Of a stretch of 7,378 nucleotides of DNA, positions 1-6,179 are shown in pieces. A program made the position numbers and the translations under genes. Within the stretch, counting starts at the first letter, position 1, and each line of letters begins with the position of its first letter. The notes under the pieces were generated by a model. The model worked only from the letters and a program-made list of their open reading frames with translations. It was not told the origin of the DNA and searched no databases. Source of the DNA: Acholeplasmataceae bacterium. Its GTDB lineage: Bacteria; Bacillota_I; Bacilli_A; Izemoplasmatales; Hujiaoplasmataceae. The stretch lies in the NCBI GenBank assembly GCA_012515085.1, contig JAAYZB010000079.1:1-7378 (forward strand), given 5' to 3'.

Positions 1-240
1 ACGCGAGCAATACCCTTCAGTCATCGGATGGGCGCCCCAAGGAACAAACAATTTCGGGAAAAAAAGCGATAATGAAAACGGACCGGCAGCCCCACTATGA
101 TTCGCGAGCAATAAGACTTGATCTGGAAGCTCGATATTGCCATGAATGGTGGGACGTTTGATGAATAAGCGCAGTAGGGCTTTCAATCCGCGCATGAAAG
201 GACCAGAACGTTCATAATTGCGAATTTTAGGCTTTTTCAT
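1..240 (-). CDS. Lysophospholipid acyltransferase (PlsC-like), N-terminal 80 residues, cut by window edge
   Basis: Seen: an open minus-strand frame from ATG at 240-238 to the left edge, beginning MKKPKIRNYERSGPFMRGLK. AAGGAG lies at 253-248, 7 bases before the ATG, so the start is well supported. A basic, amphipathic N-terminal stretch is followed by the hydrophobic strand QVLLLANHSGAAGP, with Asn47-His48. This matches block I of the glycerolipid acyltransferase family (NHX4D), whose members move an acyl chain from acyl-ACP or acyl-CoA onto lysophosphatidic acid or a related acceptor at the inner face of the membrane. Odd: the position four residues after His48, normally the charge-relay Asp, is Gly53. 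Blocks II-IV lie outside the window. Inference: a phospholipid or lipid-anchor acyltransferase of a divergent subfamily. The true substrate cannot be told from this part. The gene is divergent from hppA. Confidence 0.72.
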   Translation of the reverse strand, partial: MKKPKIRNYERSGPFMRGLKALLRLFIKRPTIHGNIELPDQVLLLANHSGAAGPFSLSLFFPKLFVPWGAHPMTEGYCSR

Positions 241-272
241 GAGTAATCTCCTTCAATAGTTGTCTATAAAAA

Positions 273-301
273 ATAATATCAAATATATTTGTCTTTGACA
301 A
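273..301 (-). promoter_or_regulatory. Sigma-A-type promoter for the PlsC-like gene
   Basis: Read on the minus strand: -35 TTGTCA (301-296), a 17-base spacer, and -10 TATTAT (278-273) preceded by TGA, giving an extended -10 (TGATATTAT). Predicted transcript start is near 266, about 25 bases before the ATG at 240. This is a consensus match only. Confidence 0.6.
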
Positions 302-321
302 CAAGATGATTGATATTCTTA

Positions 322-350
322 TTGAAGAAAAAGCGCCATCATGATAGAAT
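322..350 (+). promoter_or_regulatory. Sigma-A-type promoter for hppA
   Basis: -35 TTGAAG (322-327), a 17-base spacer, then -10 TAGAAT (345-350) with an upstream TGA forming an extended -10. The predicted start near 357 gives a leader of under 30 bases, with no room for a riboswitch. A stronger TTGACA at 295-300 has no good -10 at normal spacing and overlaps the opposing promoter's -35. Confidence 0.55.
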
Positions 351-371
351 TGAATAAAAAGCAGTCAGAAT

Positions 372-377
372 GGAGAG
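372..377 (+). promoter_or_regulatory. Ribosome binding site that decides the hppA start
   Basis: The sequence GGAGAG ends directly against an ATG at 378, leaving only two bases after the GGAG core, which is too close. The in-frame ATG at 384 lies 8 bases after GGAG (372-375), normal spacing. Translation therefore most likely begins at 384, making the protein two residues shorter than the longest possible frame. Confidence 0.6.
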
Positions 378-383
378 ATGAAC

Positions 384-2480
384 ATGGGGAAAATTTGGGC
401 AATGATTTTTAGCATCGTCGTATCATTATCCGCTTTTTTACTTGCCGGATGGCTCTATCAATGGGTTAAAAAACAAGATAGCACCAACGAAAAAATCCAC
501 AAAATCAGTGAATTGATCCGTAGTGGTGCGAATACTTTTTTAAGAAAGGAGTACATTATCCTGGCAAAATTTGCCGGCGTGATTGCTCTTTTGATGTTTG
601 TTTTTCTTCCTGAACCGATTTGGAAAACGACGGGCATCGTTGATGTTTTTGAAAACAATCTGACAATCATGTTCGCTTATATTTTTGGTACGGTTTTCAG
701 TGCGATGGCCGGGAAAATAGGCATATTTGTTGCCACAATCGCCAATAAGAAAACAGCAGAAGCGGCGCAAAAAGGAATTCGACCGAGTTTTCTGAGCGGA
801 TTCCGTGGCGGGGCTGTGATGGGTATGGCTGTTGTTGGCGCATCTCTCCTTGGGGTGTCACTTGTATTTCTCATCACGAATAACGCGACGATGTTGCTTG
901 GTTTTAGTTTCGGAGCTTCTTCTCTTGCCCTCTTCGCCAAAGCAGGCGGAGGCATTTATACGAAAACGGCAGATATCAGCGCCGATTTGGTCGGCAAAGT
1001 CGAATTGGGTATACCCGAAGACGATCCACGTAACCCGGCAGTGATTGCGGATAATGTTGGTGATAACGTGGGCGATGTGGCAGGAATGGGAGCGGATCTC
1101 TTTGACTCACATGTCGCATCAATGGCAGCCGCCTTGGTCATGGCTTCTGCCATCGATGTTGTTGCGGGTAACTCGATCAATGTGACAATGGTGTTCGTTT
1201 ATGCGGCTATTGGCTTGTTGGCATCGGTAGTGGGTGTTGCGGCTGCCCGCATGGGAAAATCCGATGATCCCACCAAAGCATTAAATACCAGCACTTATTT
1301 GACAACTGGGATCTTTGCGGTCTTTACAGCACTTGCCACCTGGATTTTTTCTTTCGAATGGCGGATATACGGCGCGGCAATGGTCGGGTTGCTAGTCGGC
1401 GTTATTGTGGGAATTACCACTGACTATTTTACCAACGATACAAAATCACCGGTTAGAAAAGTGGCTAAGGCCAGCCAGAGTGGACCAGCTCTGACAATCA
1501 TTTCCGGCGTCAGTTATGGATTTCTATCGGTGCTTCCGGCCATGGTCGGTATTGCAGTCTCTGCTTTTGTCGCATACAAATTGACAGCACCTCTCGGTGA
1601 TGGCTACGCGCTCTTTGGTATCTCAATGGCAGCGGTAGGCATGTTATCAATTGTCGGAATGATCATCTCGAATGATGCTTATGGTCCTATTGTCGACAAC
1701 GCAAGAGGGTTGGCTGAAATGGGCGGTCTTGGCGATGAAGTGATTCAAATTACTGACACCTTGGATTCTGCAGGCAATACGGTCAAGGCAGTGACCAAAG
1801 GTTTTGCGATCAGCGCGGCAGGATTGACAGTCATTTCCCTTTTAGGAGCGTTCATCAGTGAGGTAAATGTGGCGGCGCTTTCCTTGGGTAAACCGTTGAT
1901 CGCGGGTTTTGACATTATGGATCCAGCGGTCTTTTTCGGATTGCTGATCGGTGCCAGCGTTCCGGCAGTCTTCAGTGCACTTTTGATGCTTGGTGTCAAT
2001 CGAAATGCCGAACGCATGGTCGCAGAAATCCATCGTCAATTTGATGAGATTCCTGGATTGAAGGAAGGAAAAGAAGGCGTTATGCCGGAATCGGACAAGT
2101 GCATCGATATCGCCACCGATGGCGCATTGAAAGAACTAATACCGGCGGGTCTATTCGCCATAGTCATCACTATCCTTGTCGGAATTGTTGGCGGCGTGTA
2201 CGCCATTGGTGGTTTCCTGGCTGGCAATATCGTTAGCGGGTTACTTCTCGCGCTTTTCATGTCTAATAGTGGCGGGTTATGGGATAATGGTAAAAAGTAT
2301 ATTGAAGCCGGAAATTTGGGTGGAAAAGGGTCAGATGCCCACAAAGCAGCGGTTGTTGGTGATACCGTGGGTGATCCATTTAAAGATACTGCGGGCCCCT
2401 CTATCAATACTCAGATTACCGTTGTGAGTTTGATTGCCAGTTTACTCAGCGTAATTTTCTTGACTTTTTCACTATTTTAA
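384..2480 (+). CDS. hppA: Membrane-bound, ion-translocating pyrophosphatase (predicted K+-independent)
   Basis: Hydrolyses inorganic pyrophosphate and uses the energy to pump H+ or Na+ across the cytoplasmic membrane. Seen (698 aa from ATG 384): many hydrophobic segments over the full length, as expected for the 16-helix family; the substrate/Mg signature at about residues 188-242, including GGGIYTK, GIPEDDPRNP and DNVGDNVGD; and the C-terminal GDTVGDPFKDTAGPS at about 659-673. Length is normal for the family (about 660-800) and the gene is intact. In GNTVKAVTKGF, Lys468 occupies the position that is Ala in K+-dependent enzymes, so the enzyme should not need K+. The sixth-helix motif reads ADLFDSH, with Asp241 where Na+-pumping relatives carry Glu, so the pumped ion cannot be assigned safely: H+ is more likely because of the Lys, while Na+ regulation or transport remains possible. 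Monocistronic, with its own promoter and a shared terminator. Confidence 0.97.
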   Translation: MGKIWAMIFSIVVSLSAFLLAGWLYQWVKKQDSTNEKIHKISELIRSGANTFLRKEYIILAKFAGVIALLMFVFLPEPIWKTTGIVDVFENNLTIMFAYIFGTVFSAMAGKIGIFVATIANKKTAEAAQKGIRPSFLSGFRGGAVMGMAVVGASLLGVSLVFLITNNATMLLGFSFGASSLALFAKAGGGIYTKTADISADLVGKVELGIPEDDPRNPAVIADNVGDNVGDVAGMGADLFDSHVASMAAALVMASAIDVVAGNSINVTMVFVYAAIGLLASVVGVAAARMGKSDDPTKALNTSTYLTTGIFAVFTALATWIFSFEWRIYGAAMVGLLVGVIVGITTDYFTNDTKSPVRKVAKASQSGPALTIISGVSYGFLSVLPAMVGIAVSAFVAYKLTAPLGDGYALFGISMAAVGMLSIVGMIISNDAYGPIVDNARGLAEMGGLGDEVIQITDTLDSAGNTVKAVTKGFAISAAGLTVISLLGAFISEVNVAALSLGKPLIAGFDIMDPAVFFGLLIGASVPAVFSALLMLGVNRNAERMVAEIHRQFDEIPGLKEGKEGVMPESDKCIDIATDGALKELIPAGLFAIVITILVGIVGGVYAIGGFLAGNIVSGLLLALFMSNSGGLWDNGKKYIEAGNLGGKGSDAHKAAVVGDTVGDPFKDTAGPSINTQITVVSLIASLLSVIFLTFSLF

Positions 2481-2495
2481 AACGTCACCCAATTT

Positions 2496-2528
2496 AAAAA
2501 GGAAACCTATGATGAAGGTTTCCTTTTT
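2496..2528. terminator. Bidirectional intrinsic terminator between hppA and the flavodoxin-like gene
   Basis: A perfect 13-bp stem (2496-2508 with 2516-2528) has a 7-base loop (ATGATGA). The arms carry A5 and T5, extended to T6 on the plus side, so U-rich tails form in both directions. It lies 15 bases after the hppA stop. Its 3' end touches the TAA (2530-2528) of the convergent flavodoxin-like gene. Confidence 0.9.
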
Positions 2529-3013
2529 TATGAATGAAGGTGATTGATCAATTCGGCAACATGCTGGTTGACCTTCATACTGACGTCTTGTTTGAGAGGC
2601 CCTTCCGCTGACATCACATGATAACCGATCCCTTTTGATACCAGGTGAGCTCCTCGTTTTTTCAATTGCTTTTCCATATGATCGCAGGCATAGCCAAACC
2701 ACTTTACAAATCGTTTTAGAATCGCAGAATTGGTATCGTCAGGATCTATCCGTGTGTCAAATACAAAAACGAGTCGATTTGTAAGCGGCATTGCCTTTTT
2801 TGTTAGTAATTTGCGAATACCGGGAGTTTCACGAAACGCTCTCGTGGGGGAGCCGAATATTAACAATTTTTTGTTTTTAACATCTTCAGGCTCAATTTTA
2901 CTGACATGTTTTACCTCAACAGAGATTCCTTTATCGGCAAATACCTGTTGGTACAATTCCGCAACTCTCAACGTATTGCCATAAAAAGAGTCATATATTA
3001 CCAAAACATCCAT
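2528..3013 (-). CDS. Flavodoxin-like FMN-binding protein
   Basis: Seen (161 aa): begins MDVLVIYDSFYGNT, the beta-strand plus phosphate-binding loop of flavodoxins (Ser9-x-x-Gly12-Asn13-Thr14). A second loop GSPTRAF follows strand 3 (Gly54-Ser55-Pro56-Thr57), and VFDTR at about 83-87 fits the loop after strand 4 that stacks on the flavin. Length is that of a short-chain flavodoxin. The C-terminal region has GYHVMSAEGPL at about 130-139. Known for the family: low-potential one- or two-electron carrier or small NAD(P)H:flavin/quinone oxidoreductase in the cytoplasm. Start supported by GGAAG 8 bases upstream. Only 36 bases, with no hairpin or convincing promoter, separate it from the upstream aldehyde dehydrogenase, so co-transcription is likely. 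Its own electron donor and acceptor are not evident. A flavodoxin-domain reductase is an alternative to a true shuttle. Confidence 0.85.
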   Translation of the reverse strand: MDVLVIYDSFYGNTLRVAELYQQVFADKGISVEVKHVSKIEPEDVKNKKLLIFGSPTRAFRETPGIRKLLTKKAMPLTNRLVFVFDTRIDPDDTNSAILKRFVKWFGYACDHMEKQLKKRGAHLVSKGIGYHVMSAEGPLKQDVSMKVNQHVAELINHLHS

Positions 3014-3049
3014 TGATATTACTTCCTTTCAAGGTGAATAACTGTCTTT

Positions 3050-4414
3050 TCATTTTAAAAACATTCGAATGAGCGATTGTTTGCTCTTAGTGTAAGGATG
3101 ATAGCGCATTTGTAGATCAATCGAAGTTGAGCGAAAAAGCACGGAGCGCATATTGGTGAACGTCAAGAAACTGTGATAGCCATGATATCGTCCCATTCCA
3201 CTGTCTCCGACTCCGCCAAAGCCCATGGCGGAAGAGGCGAAATGCATAATTGTGTCGTTGATGGTAGCTCCTCCGAAACTCAACTGGTCAAACAACCTGT
3301 TTTGCAGTGCTTTATTTTTAGAAAAAAGGTAAAATGCCAATGGTTTGGGGCGTTTTCGGATTTCCTCGATCACATCATCTATAGAACGATATGATAATAT
3401 TGGCAAAATAGGTCCGAAGATCTCTTCTTGCATAACCGGCGAATCTGACTTGACATTGATAAGGATCGTCGGAGCGATTTTCATACCATCACCCAAACCC
3501 CCTAAGGCTATCCTTTCATCTTTTATAAGACCAAGCAGACGCTCATAATGTTTTTGGTTGATGATTTTGGGATAGTCAGGATTCTTTAAGGGATCTTCGC
3601 CAACCATCTGAGTAATTGCGGCCGTCAGTTCCTTAACGAAAGGCTCTACCAGATGTTCTGGAACAAAGACATAATCGGGCGCAACACAGGTTTGCCCCGC
3701 ATTTAACAGTTTTCCAAAGGCAATTCTTTTGGCGACAAGTGCATAATCGAGAGAATCATCGATCACACACGGGCTTTTTCCTCCGAGTTCTAAAGTGACT
3801 GGCGTCAAATATTTACTGGCCTTTTCCATCACGACTTTTCCTACTGCGCTACTTCCAGTGAAAAATATCGCATCGAATCGTTGATCTAGCAGTGTTTGGT
3901 TTTCATTTCTTCCACCCAAAACACAAGAAACAAATTCGGGATCAAAGGCCTCACGAATCATCTGATCAATCACTTGAGACGTTGCCTTGGCATAAGAAGC
4001 TGGTTTCACAATACAAGTGTTTCCCGCTGCAACTGCTCCGATCAAAGGAATCATTGCCAATTGAAAGGGATAATTCCAAGGGCTCATGACGAGCGTCACA
4101 CCAAGAGGCTCCGGATAGAGACGGCTTTTGGCTGAAAAGAGCGCAAGTGGGGTGTGAGCTCGTTTAGGGCGAATCCAGCGGGGCAAAGCGTTGATGGTCG
4201 CAGATAACTCCGATAAAACGATACCGATCTCACTCAAATAAGCTTCTGCTTCGCCTTTGTTCAAGTCTTCCATCAGAGCCTGATTGATTGCGGGAATATG
4301 GGCTACAACGACCGCTTTCAGGCGTTTAAGCATGGCGATGCGGGTCGCTAGTGGTTTTGTTTTCCCTGTAGCGAAAAAAGTACGTTGCTGTTCAACAAGC
4401 ATCTGGATTGTCAT
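3050..4414 (-). CDS. Aldehyde dehydrogenase, class 3-like
   Basis: Oxidises an aldehyde to its carboxylic acid with NAD(P)+. Seen (454 aa from ATG 4414): PWNYPF with Asn114 (oxyanion hole), cofactor-binding Lys137, the FTGSSAVGK nucleotide loop (185-193), general base Glu209 in LELGGKSP, nucleophile Cys243 in NAGQTCVAPDY, and EEIFGP (330-335). All catalytic residues are present. Length and the NAGQTCVAPDY form fit ALDH3-type enzymes, which often act on medium- or long-chain or aromatic aldehydes; the C-terminus has a basic, aromatic patch (YHPYTKSK) of unknown role. Ser140 replaces the Glu that commonly selects NAD+, suggesting NADP+ use. Start: AAGGAGG lies 6 bases before 4414, while an earlier in-frame ATG at 4447 overlaps the promoter's -10 and has no ribosome site. 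Likely first gene of a two-gene transcript with the flavodoxin-like gene. The substrate is not known. Confidence 0.95.
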   Translation of the reverse strand: MTIQMLVEQQRTFFATGKTKPLATRIAMLKRLKAVVVAHIPAINQALMEDLNKGEAEAYLSEIGIVLSELSATINALPRWIRPKRAHTPLALFSAKSRLYPEPLGVTLVMSPWNYPFQLAMIPLIGAVAAGNTCIVKPASYAKATSQVIDQMIREAFDPEFVSCVLGGRNENQTLLDQRFDAIFFTGSSAVGKVVMEKASKYLTPVTLELGGKSPCVIDDSLDYALVAKRIAFGKLLNAGQTCVAPDYVFVPEHLVEPFVKELTAAITQMVGEDPLKNPDYPKIINQKHYERLLGLIKDERIALGGLGDGMKIAPTILINVKSDSPVMQEEIFGPILPILSYRSIDDVIEEIRKRPKPLAFYLFSKNKALQNRLFDQLSFGGATINDTIMHFASSAMGFGGVGDSGMGRYHGYHSFLTFTNMRSVLFRSTSIDLQMRYHPYTKSKQSLIRMFLK

Positions 4415-4420
4415 AGAAGC

Positions 4421-4427
4421 CCTCCTT
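4421..4427 (-). promoter_or_regulatory. Ribosome binding site fixing the aldehyde dehydrogenase start
   Basis: On the minus strand AAGGAGG sits 6 bases before ATG 4414, a full anti-16S match at good spacing. The longer frame starting at 4447 lacks any such site, so the 11 extra residues should be dropped. Confidence 0.85.
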
Positions 4428-4445
4428 GTGATTTTTTGTGAAGTC

Positions 4446-4454
4446 ATTATATCA
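4446..4454 (-). promoter_or_regulatory. Extended -10 promoter for aldehyde dehydrogenase/flavodoxin-like genes
   Basis: Minus-strand TGATATAAT is a perfect extended -10 box. The -35 at 17-base spacing (4474-4469, TACCAA) is poor, so recognition probably rests on the extended -10. Predicted transcript start is near 4439, giving a 25-base leader. Confidence 0.6.
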
Positions 4455-4469
4455 CAATCGTAAAAGATT

Positions 4470-4478
4470 TGGTATAAT
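4470..4478 (+). promoter_or_regulatory. Extended -10 promoter for the SDR gene
   Basis: TGGTATAAT is a perfect extended -10 box. The -35 region (4450-4455, TATCAC) is poor. Predicted transcript start is near 4485, about 27 bases before the ATG at 4512. The box lies 15 bases from the opposing extended -10, so the two promoters share their upstream DNA. Confidence 0.65.
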
Positions 4479-4493
4479 GTTTACAAAGTTTAC
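4479..4493 (+). repeat. GTTTAC direct repeat at the SDR transcript start
   Basis: Two copies of GTTTAC (4479-4484 and 4488-4493) are separated by AAA, a 9-base period, directly after the -10 box. Position around the predicted start would suit a repressor site, but two 6-base words in AT-rich DNA can arise by chance. Confidence 0.3.
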
Positions 4494-4511
4494 GGTTGAA
4501 AGGAGTCAATC

Positions 4512-5453
4512 ATGATACATATTACTGGCGCAACCGGACACATAGGCAATAACCTCGTAAGGTTACTGATTGAGAAAAAGATTCCTTTTCAATTATTAGA
4601 ACGTCAATCCGGTCCGGCACTCAACGGACTACCCGTGAAAGAAGTGACAGGTGATATTTTTGATCCCCACTTCTTAAATGCACATGTGTCTCCAAAAGAC
4701 ACGATTATTCATATTGCGGCGCTGATTGATTTAAAAAACAAACAATCTCAGGAATCGGACAAAATCAATTATATTGGAACCAAAACAATCATTGATTTCT
4801 GTATCAAACAGCAAGTTCGACTGATTTACACCAGTAGCGTCGATTGCATCAATCGTGATAAACAACAAGCGATCATTAAAGAACCGGACACGATTAATCC
4901 CGAATTATTGACATCGAATTACGCCGCCAGCAAAGGCAAAGCAACACGTTATTTGCTGGATCAAATGCAAGCAAATGCCTTGGACGCCGTGGTCTTATAT
5001 CCTTCTGCAGTCATCGGAGTCCATGATTACAAGCCCTCTGCAGCGGGAATCGAAATAATGCATTCATTGAAACGCCGCGTCTATTTCTATATCAAGGGCG
5101 GCTATAATTTCATCGATGTTCGGGATATTGCCAAGGCGATCGAAACTTGTATCGAAAAAAGAATCACTGGAAGTTATATCTTAGCCGGCCATAACCGGAC
5201 TTTACTTGATTTTTACCATCAAATTGCCAAGACATTGGGTCGCCGTGCCTTTTATTGCCCCATTCCCGCGTCCATTGCTAAAGCCTTCGTCCACTTTATC
5301 CCACGTTTTTCCCGAATGATGGTCGATGCCGTCTTGGACAACTATCATTATGACAATTCATTGATGTGCCGCGATCTTCTTGACACAGTAACTCCTTTTG
5401 AACAAACAGTCGCCGATACCATCGAATGGTTTCAGAGCCAACCCAAACGTTAA
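4512..5453 (+). CDS. Extended-SDR NAD(P)-dependent epimerase/reductase (dihydroflavonol-4-reductase-like)
   Basis: Seen (313 aa): N-terminal Rossmann motif TGATGHIG (Gly6, Gly9, Gly12), Gly47-Asp48 for the adenine, HIAA at 67-70, TSS at 107-109, and the catalytic pair Tyr137-x-x-x-Lys141 in NYAASKGKA. FIDVRDIA (200-207) is the typical downstream block of the dihydroflavonol reductase/HpnA-like branch. Length is normal and all catalytic residues are present. The end of strand 2 reads LLERQ; the Arg aligns with the LVR of NADPH-using relatives, so NADP(H) is plausible but not sure. Family members reduce or epimerise sugars, carbonyls or sterol-like substrates in the cytoplasm; the plant-style name does not imply flavonoid chemistry. 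Start supported by AGGAG 6 bases upstream. It has its own promoter and a shared terminator, so it is monocistronic. Substrate unknown. Confidence 0.9.
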   Translation: MIHITGATGHIGNNLVRLLIEKKIPFQLLERQSGPALNGLPVKEVTGDIFDPHFLNAHVSPKDTIIHIAALIDLKNKQSQESDKINYIGTKTIIDFCIKQQVRLIYTSSVDCINRDKQQAIIKEPDTINPELLTSNYAASKGKATRYLLDQMQANALDAVVLYPSAVIGVHDYKPSAAGIEIMHSLKRRVYFYIKGGYNFIDVRDIAKAIETCIEKRITGSYILAGHNRTLLDFYHQIAKTLGRRAFYCPIPASIAKAFVHFIPRFSRMMVDAVLDNYHYDNSLMCRDLLDTVTPFEQTVADTIEWFQSQPKR

Positions 5454-5485
5454 AAAAATGATCGTCTCCTGAGACGGTCATTTTT
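5454..5485. terminator. Bidirectional intrinsic terminator between SDR and deoxynucleoside kinase genes
   Basis: A 14-bp stem (5454-5467 with 5472-5485), including one T-G wobble, has a CCTG loop. A5 and T5 ends give U tracts in both directions (T7 on the minus strand). It begins immediately after the SDR stop, and its 3' arm contains the kinase's TGA (5480-5478). Confidence 0.88.
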
Positions 5486-6098
5486 GACAAAGTTCAGCGT
5501 ATTTGTTTTCAATCGTTCGAATGATCTGGGAAAATTCGTCGGGATCTTCCATGTCATTGATGGGCAACCAGAGAATTTTTTCCTCTGGCACTTTATAAGC
5601 TTTGAAAATGCGTTTTAGGACATCGTAATAATTGGCATAATGAAATGTCAAATAATCGTGTTGCCCTTGTTCAATATCTCGTCCACGTTTCCGGACATTA
5701 TCGAATAGTTGCTCGGTATTTCTCATGATTACTAAATGAATGTCAATATCGGGAAGTCGCTTTAAATGGGCATCCGCTATGGCGTATGTCAGCGCCACTT
5801 CCATGGCGGACATAATCCCTTCCAGACGCAATAACTCCGTAAAGACAAGGTTGGAGAATAACGTGGAGTCGCAGACGAGGTTGGTTTCTTGACGCGCTTT
5901 CCACATCGATAGAAACAACGAACTGTAAAATGCATTTTGACTTAACAGCGCAAAGGTTTCCTTATCATTATAAAAGAGGGGAAGAAATGGGTTTTTTTCC
6001 ACCGGTTCCTCAACCAGTGCACAATGATAATATTGCGCCAATTTTGCGGATAACGTTGACTTGCCACTGCCTATGGGACCGATGATTCCAACACGCAT
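5478..6098 (-). CDS. Deoxynucleoside kinase
   Basis: Phosphorylates a deoxynucleoside to its 5'-monophosphate with ATP, for DNA precursor salvage. Seen (206 aa): P-loop GPIGSGKST (7-15), the EEPVEKNPF block (30-38) with the expected catalytic base Glu31, and the arginine-rich lid RKRGRDIE (136-143). Length fits bacterial dAK/dGK-type kinases. Odd: the usual Asp/Glu-Arg-Ser motif reads Asp77-Ser78-Thr79, losing the arginine. Which base is preferred cannot be read from this. A thymidylate kinase is less likely, because the EPV-NPF block and the RGR-IE lid are those of the deoxynucleoside kinase family. Start at 6098 has AGGGGG about 5 bases upstream. A near-perfect promoter sits just before it, so it can be expressed on its own; no terminator separates it from the upstream HAD gene, so read-through is possible. 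Confidence 0.9.
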   Translation of the reverse strand: MRVGIIGPIGSGKSTLSAKLAQYYHCALVEEPVEKNPFLPLFYNDKETFALLSQNAFYSSLFLSMWKARQETNLVCDSTLFSNLVFTELLRLEGIMSAMEVALTYAIADAHLKRLPDIDIHLVIMRNTEQLFDNVRKRGRDIEQGQHDYLTFHYANYYDVLKRIFKAYKVPEEKILWLPINDMEDPDEFSQIIRTIENKYAELCQK

Positions 6099-6134
6099 AG
6101 TAACCCCCTGAAAAATAGATTTGTTGTTAATTTC

Positions 6135-6163
6135 ATTATAACGGATTAAACCCGATGTGTCAA
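6135..6163 (-). promoter_or_regulatory. Consensus sigma-A promoter for the deoxynucleoside kinase
   Basis: Minus strand: -35 TTGACA (6163-6158), exactly 17 bases, -10 TATAAT (6140-6135). Both hexamers match consensus at all six positions. It is the best promoter in the window. Predicted start is near 6128, about 30 bases before the ATG. Confidence 0.88.
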
Positions 6164-6179
6164 AGACAAAAGTAAATAT

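Noticed and set aside
370..381. Tiny upstream frame ATG-GAG-AGA-TGA overlapping the ATG at 378
   Set aside because: No Shine-Dalgarno before it; it arises from the GGAGAG ribosome site itself. Possible but unsupported as a regulatory uORF.
241..383. Riboswitch or structured leader upstream of hppA or the acyltransferase
   Set aside because: Predicted leaders are about 25 bases on each side, too short for a known riboswitch, and no strong hairpin is visible.
677..1180. Several 70-92 residue frames antisense or out of frame in hppA
   Set aside because: All overlap the well-conserved signature region of hppA and lack recognisable motifs or ribosome sites.
2036..2407. 123-residue open frame on the minus strand inside hppA
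   Set aside because: It lies wholly antisense to the conserved pyrophosphatase C-terminus, shows no domain pattern, and is rich in Pro/Ser as expected from reading GC-skewed codons backwards.
2472..2702. 76-residue minus-strand frame overlapping the flavodoxin-like gene and terminator
   Set aside because: Runs through the hairpin terminator in a different frame from the clearly conserved flavodoxin-like protein.
4415..4447. Eleven-residue N-terminal extension of the aldehyde dehydrogenase from ATG 4447
   Set aside because: No ribosome site; the ATG overlaps the promoter -10, so the transcript probably begins downstream of it.
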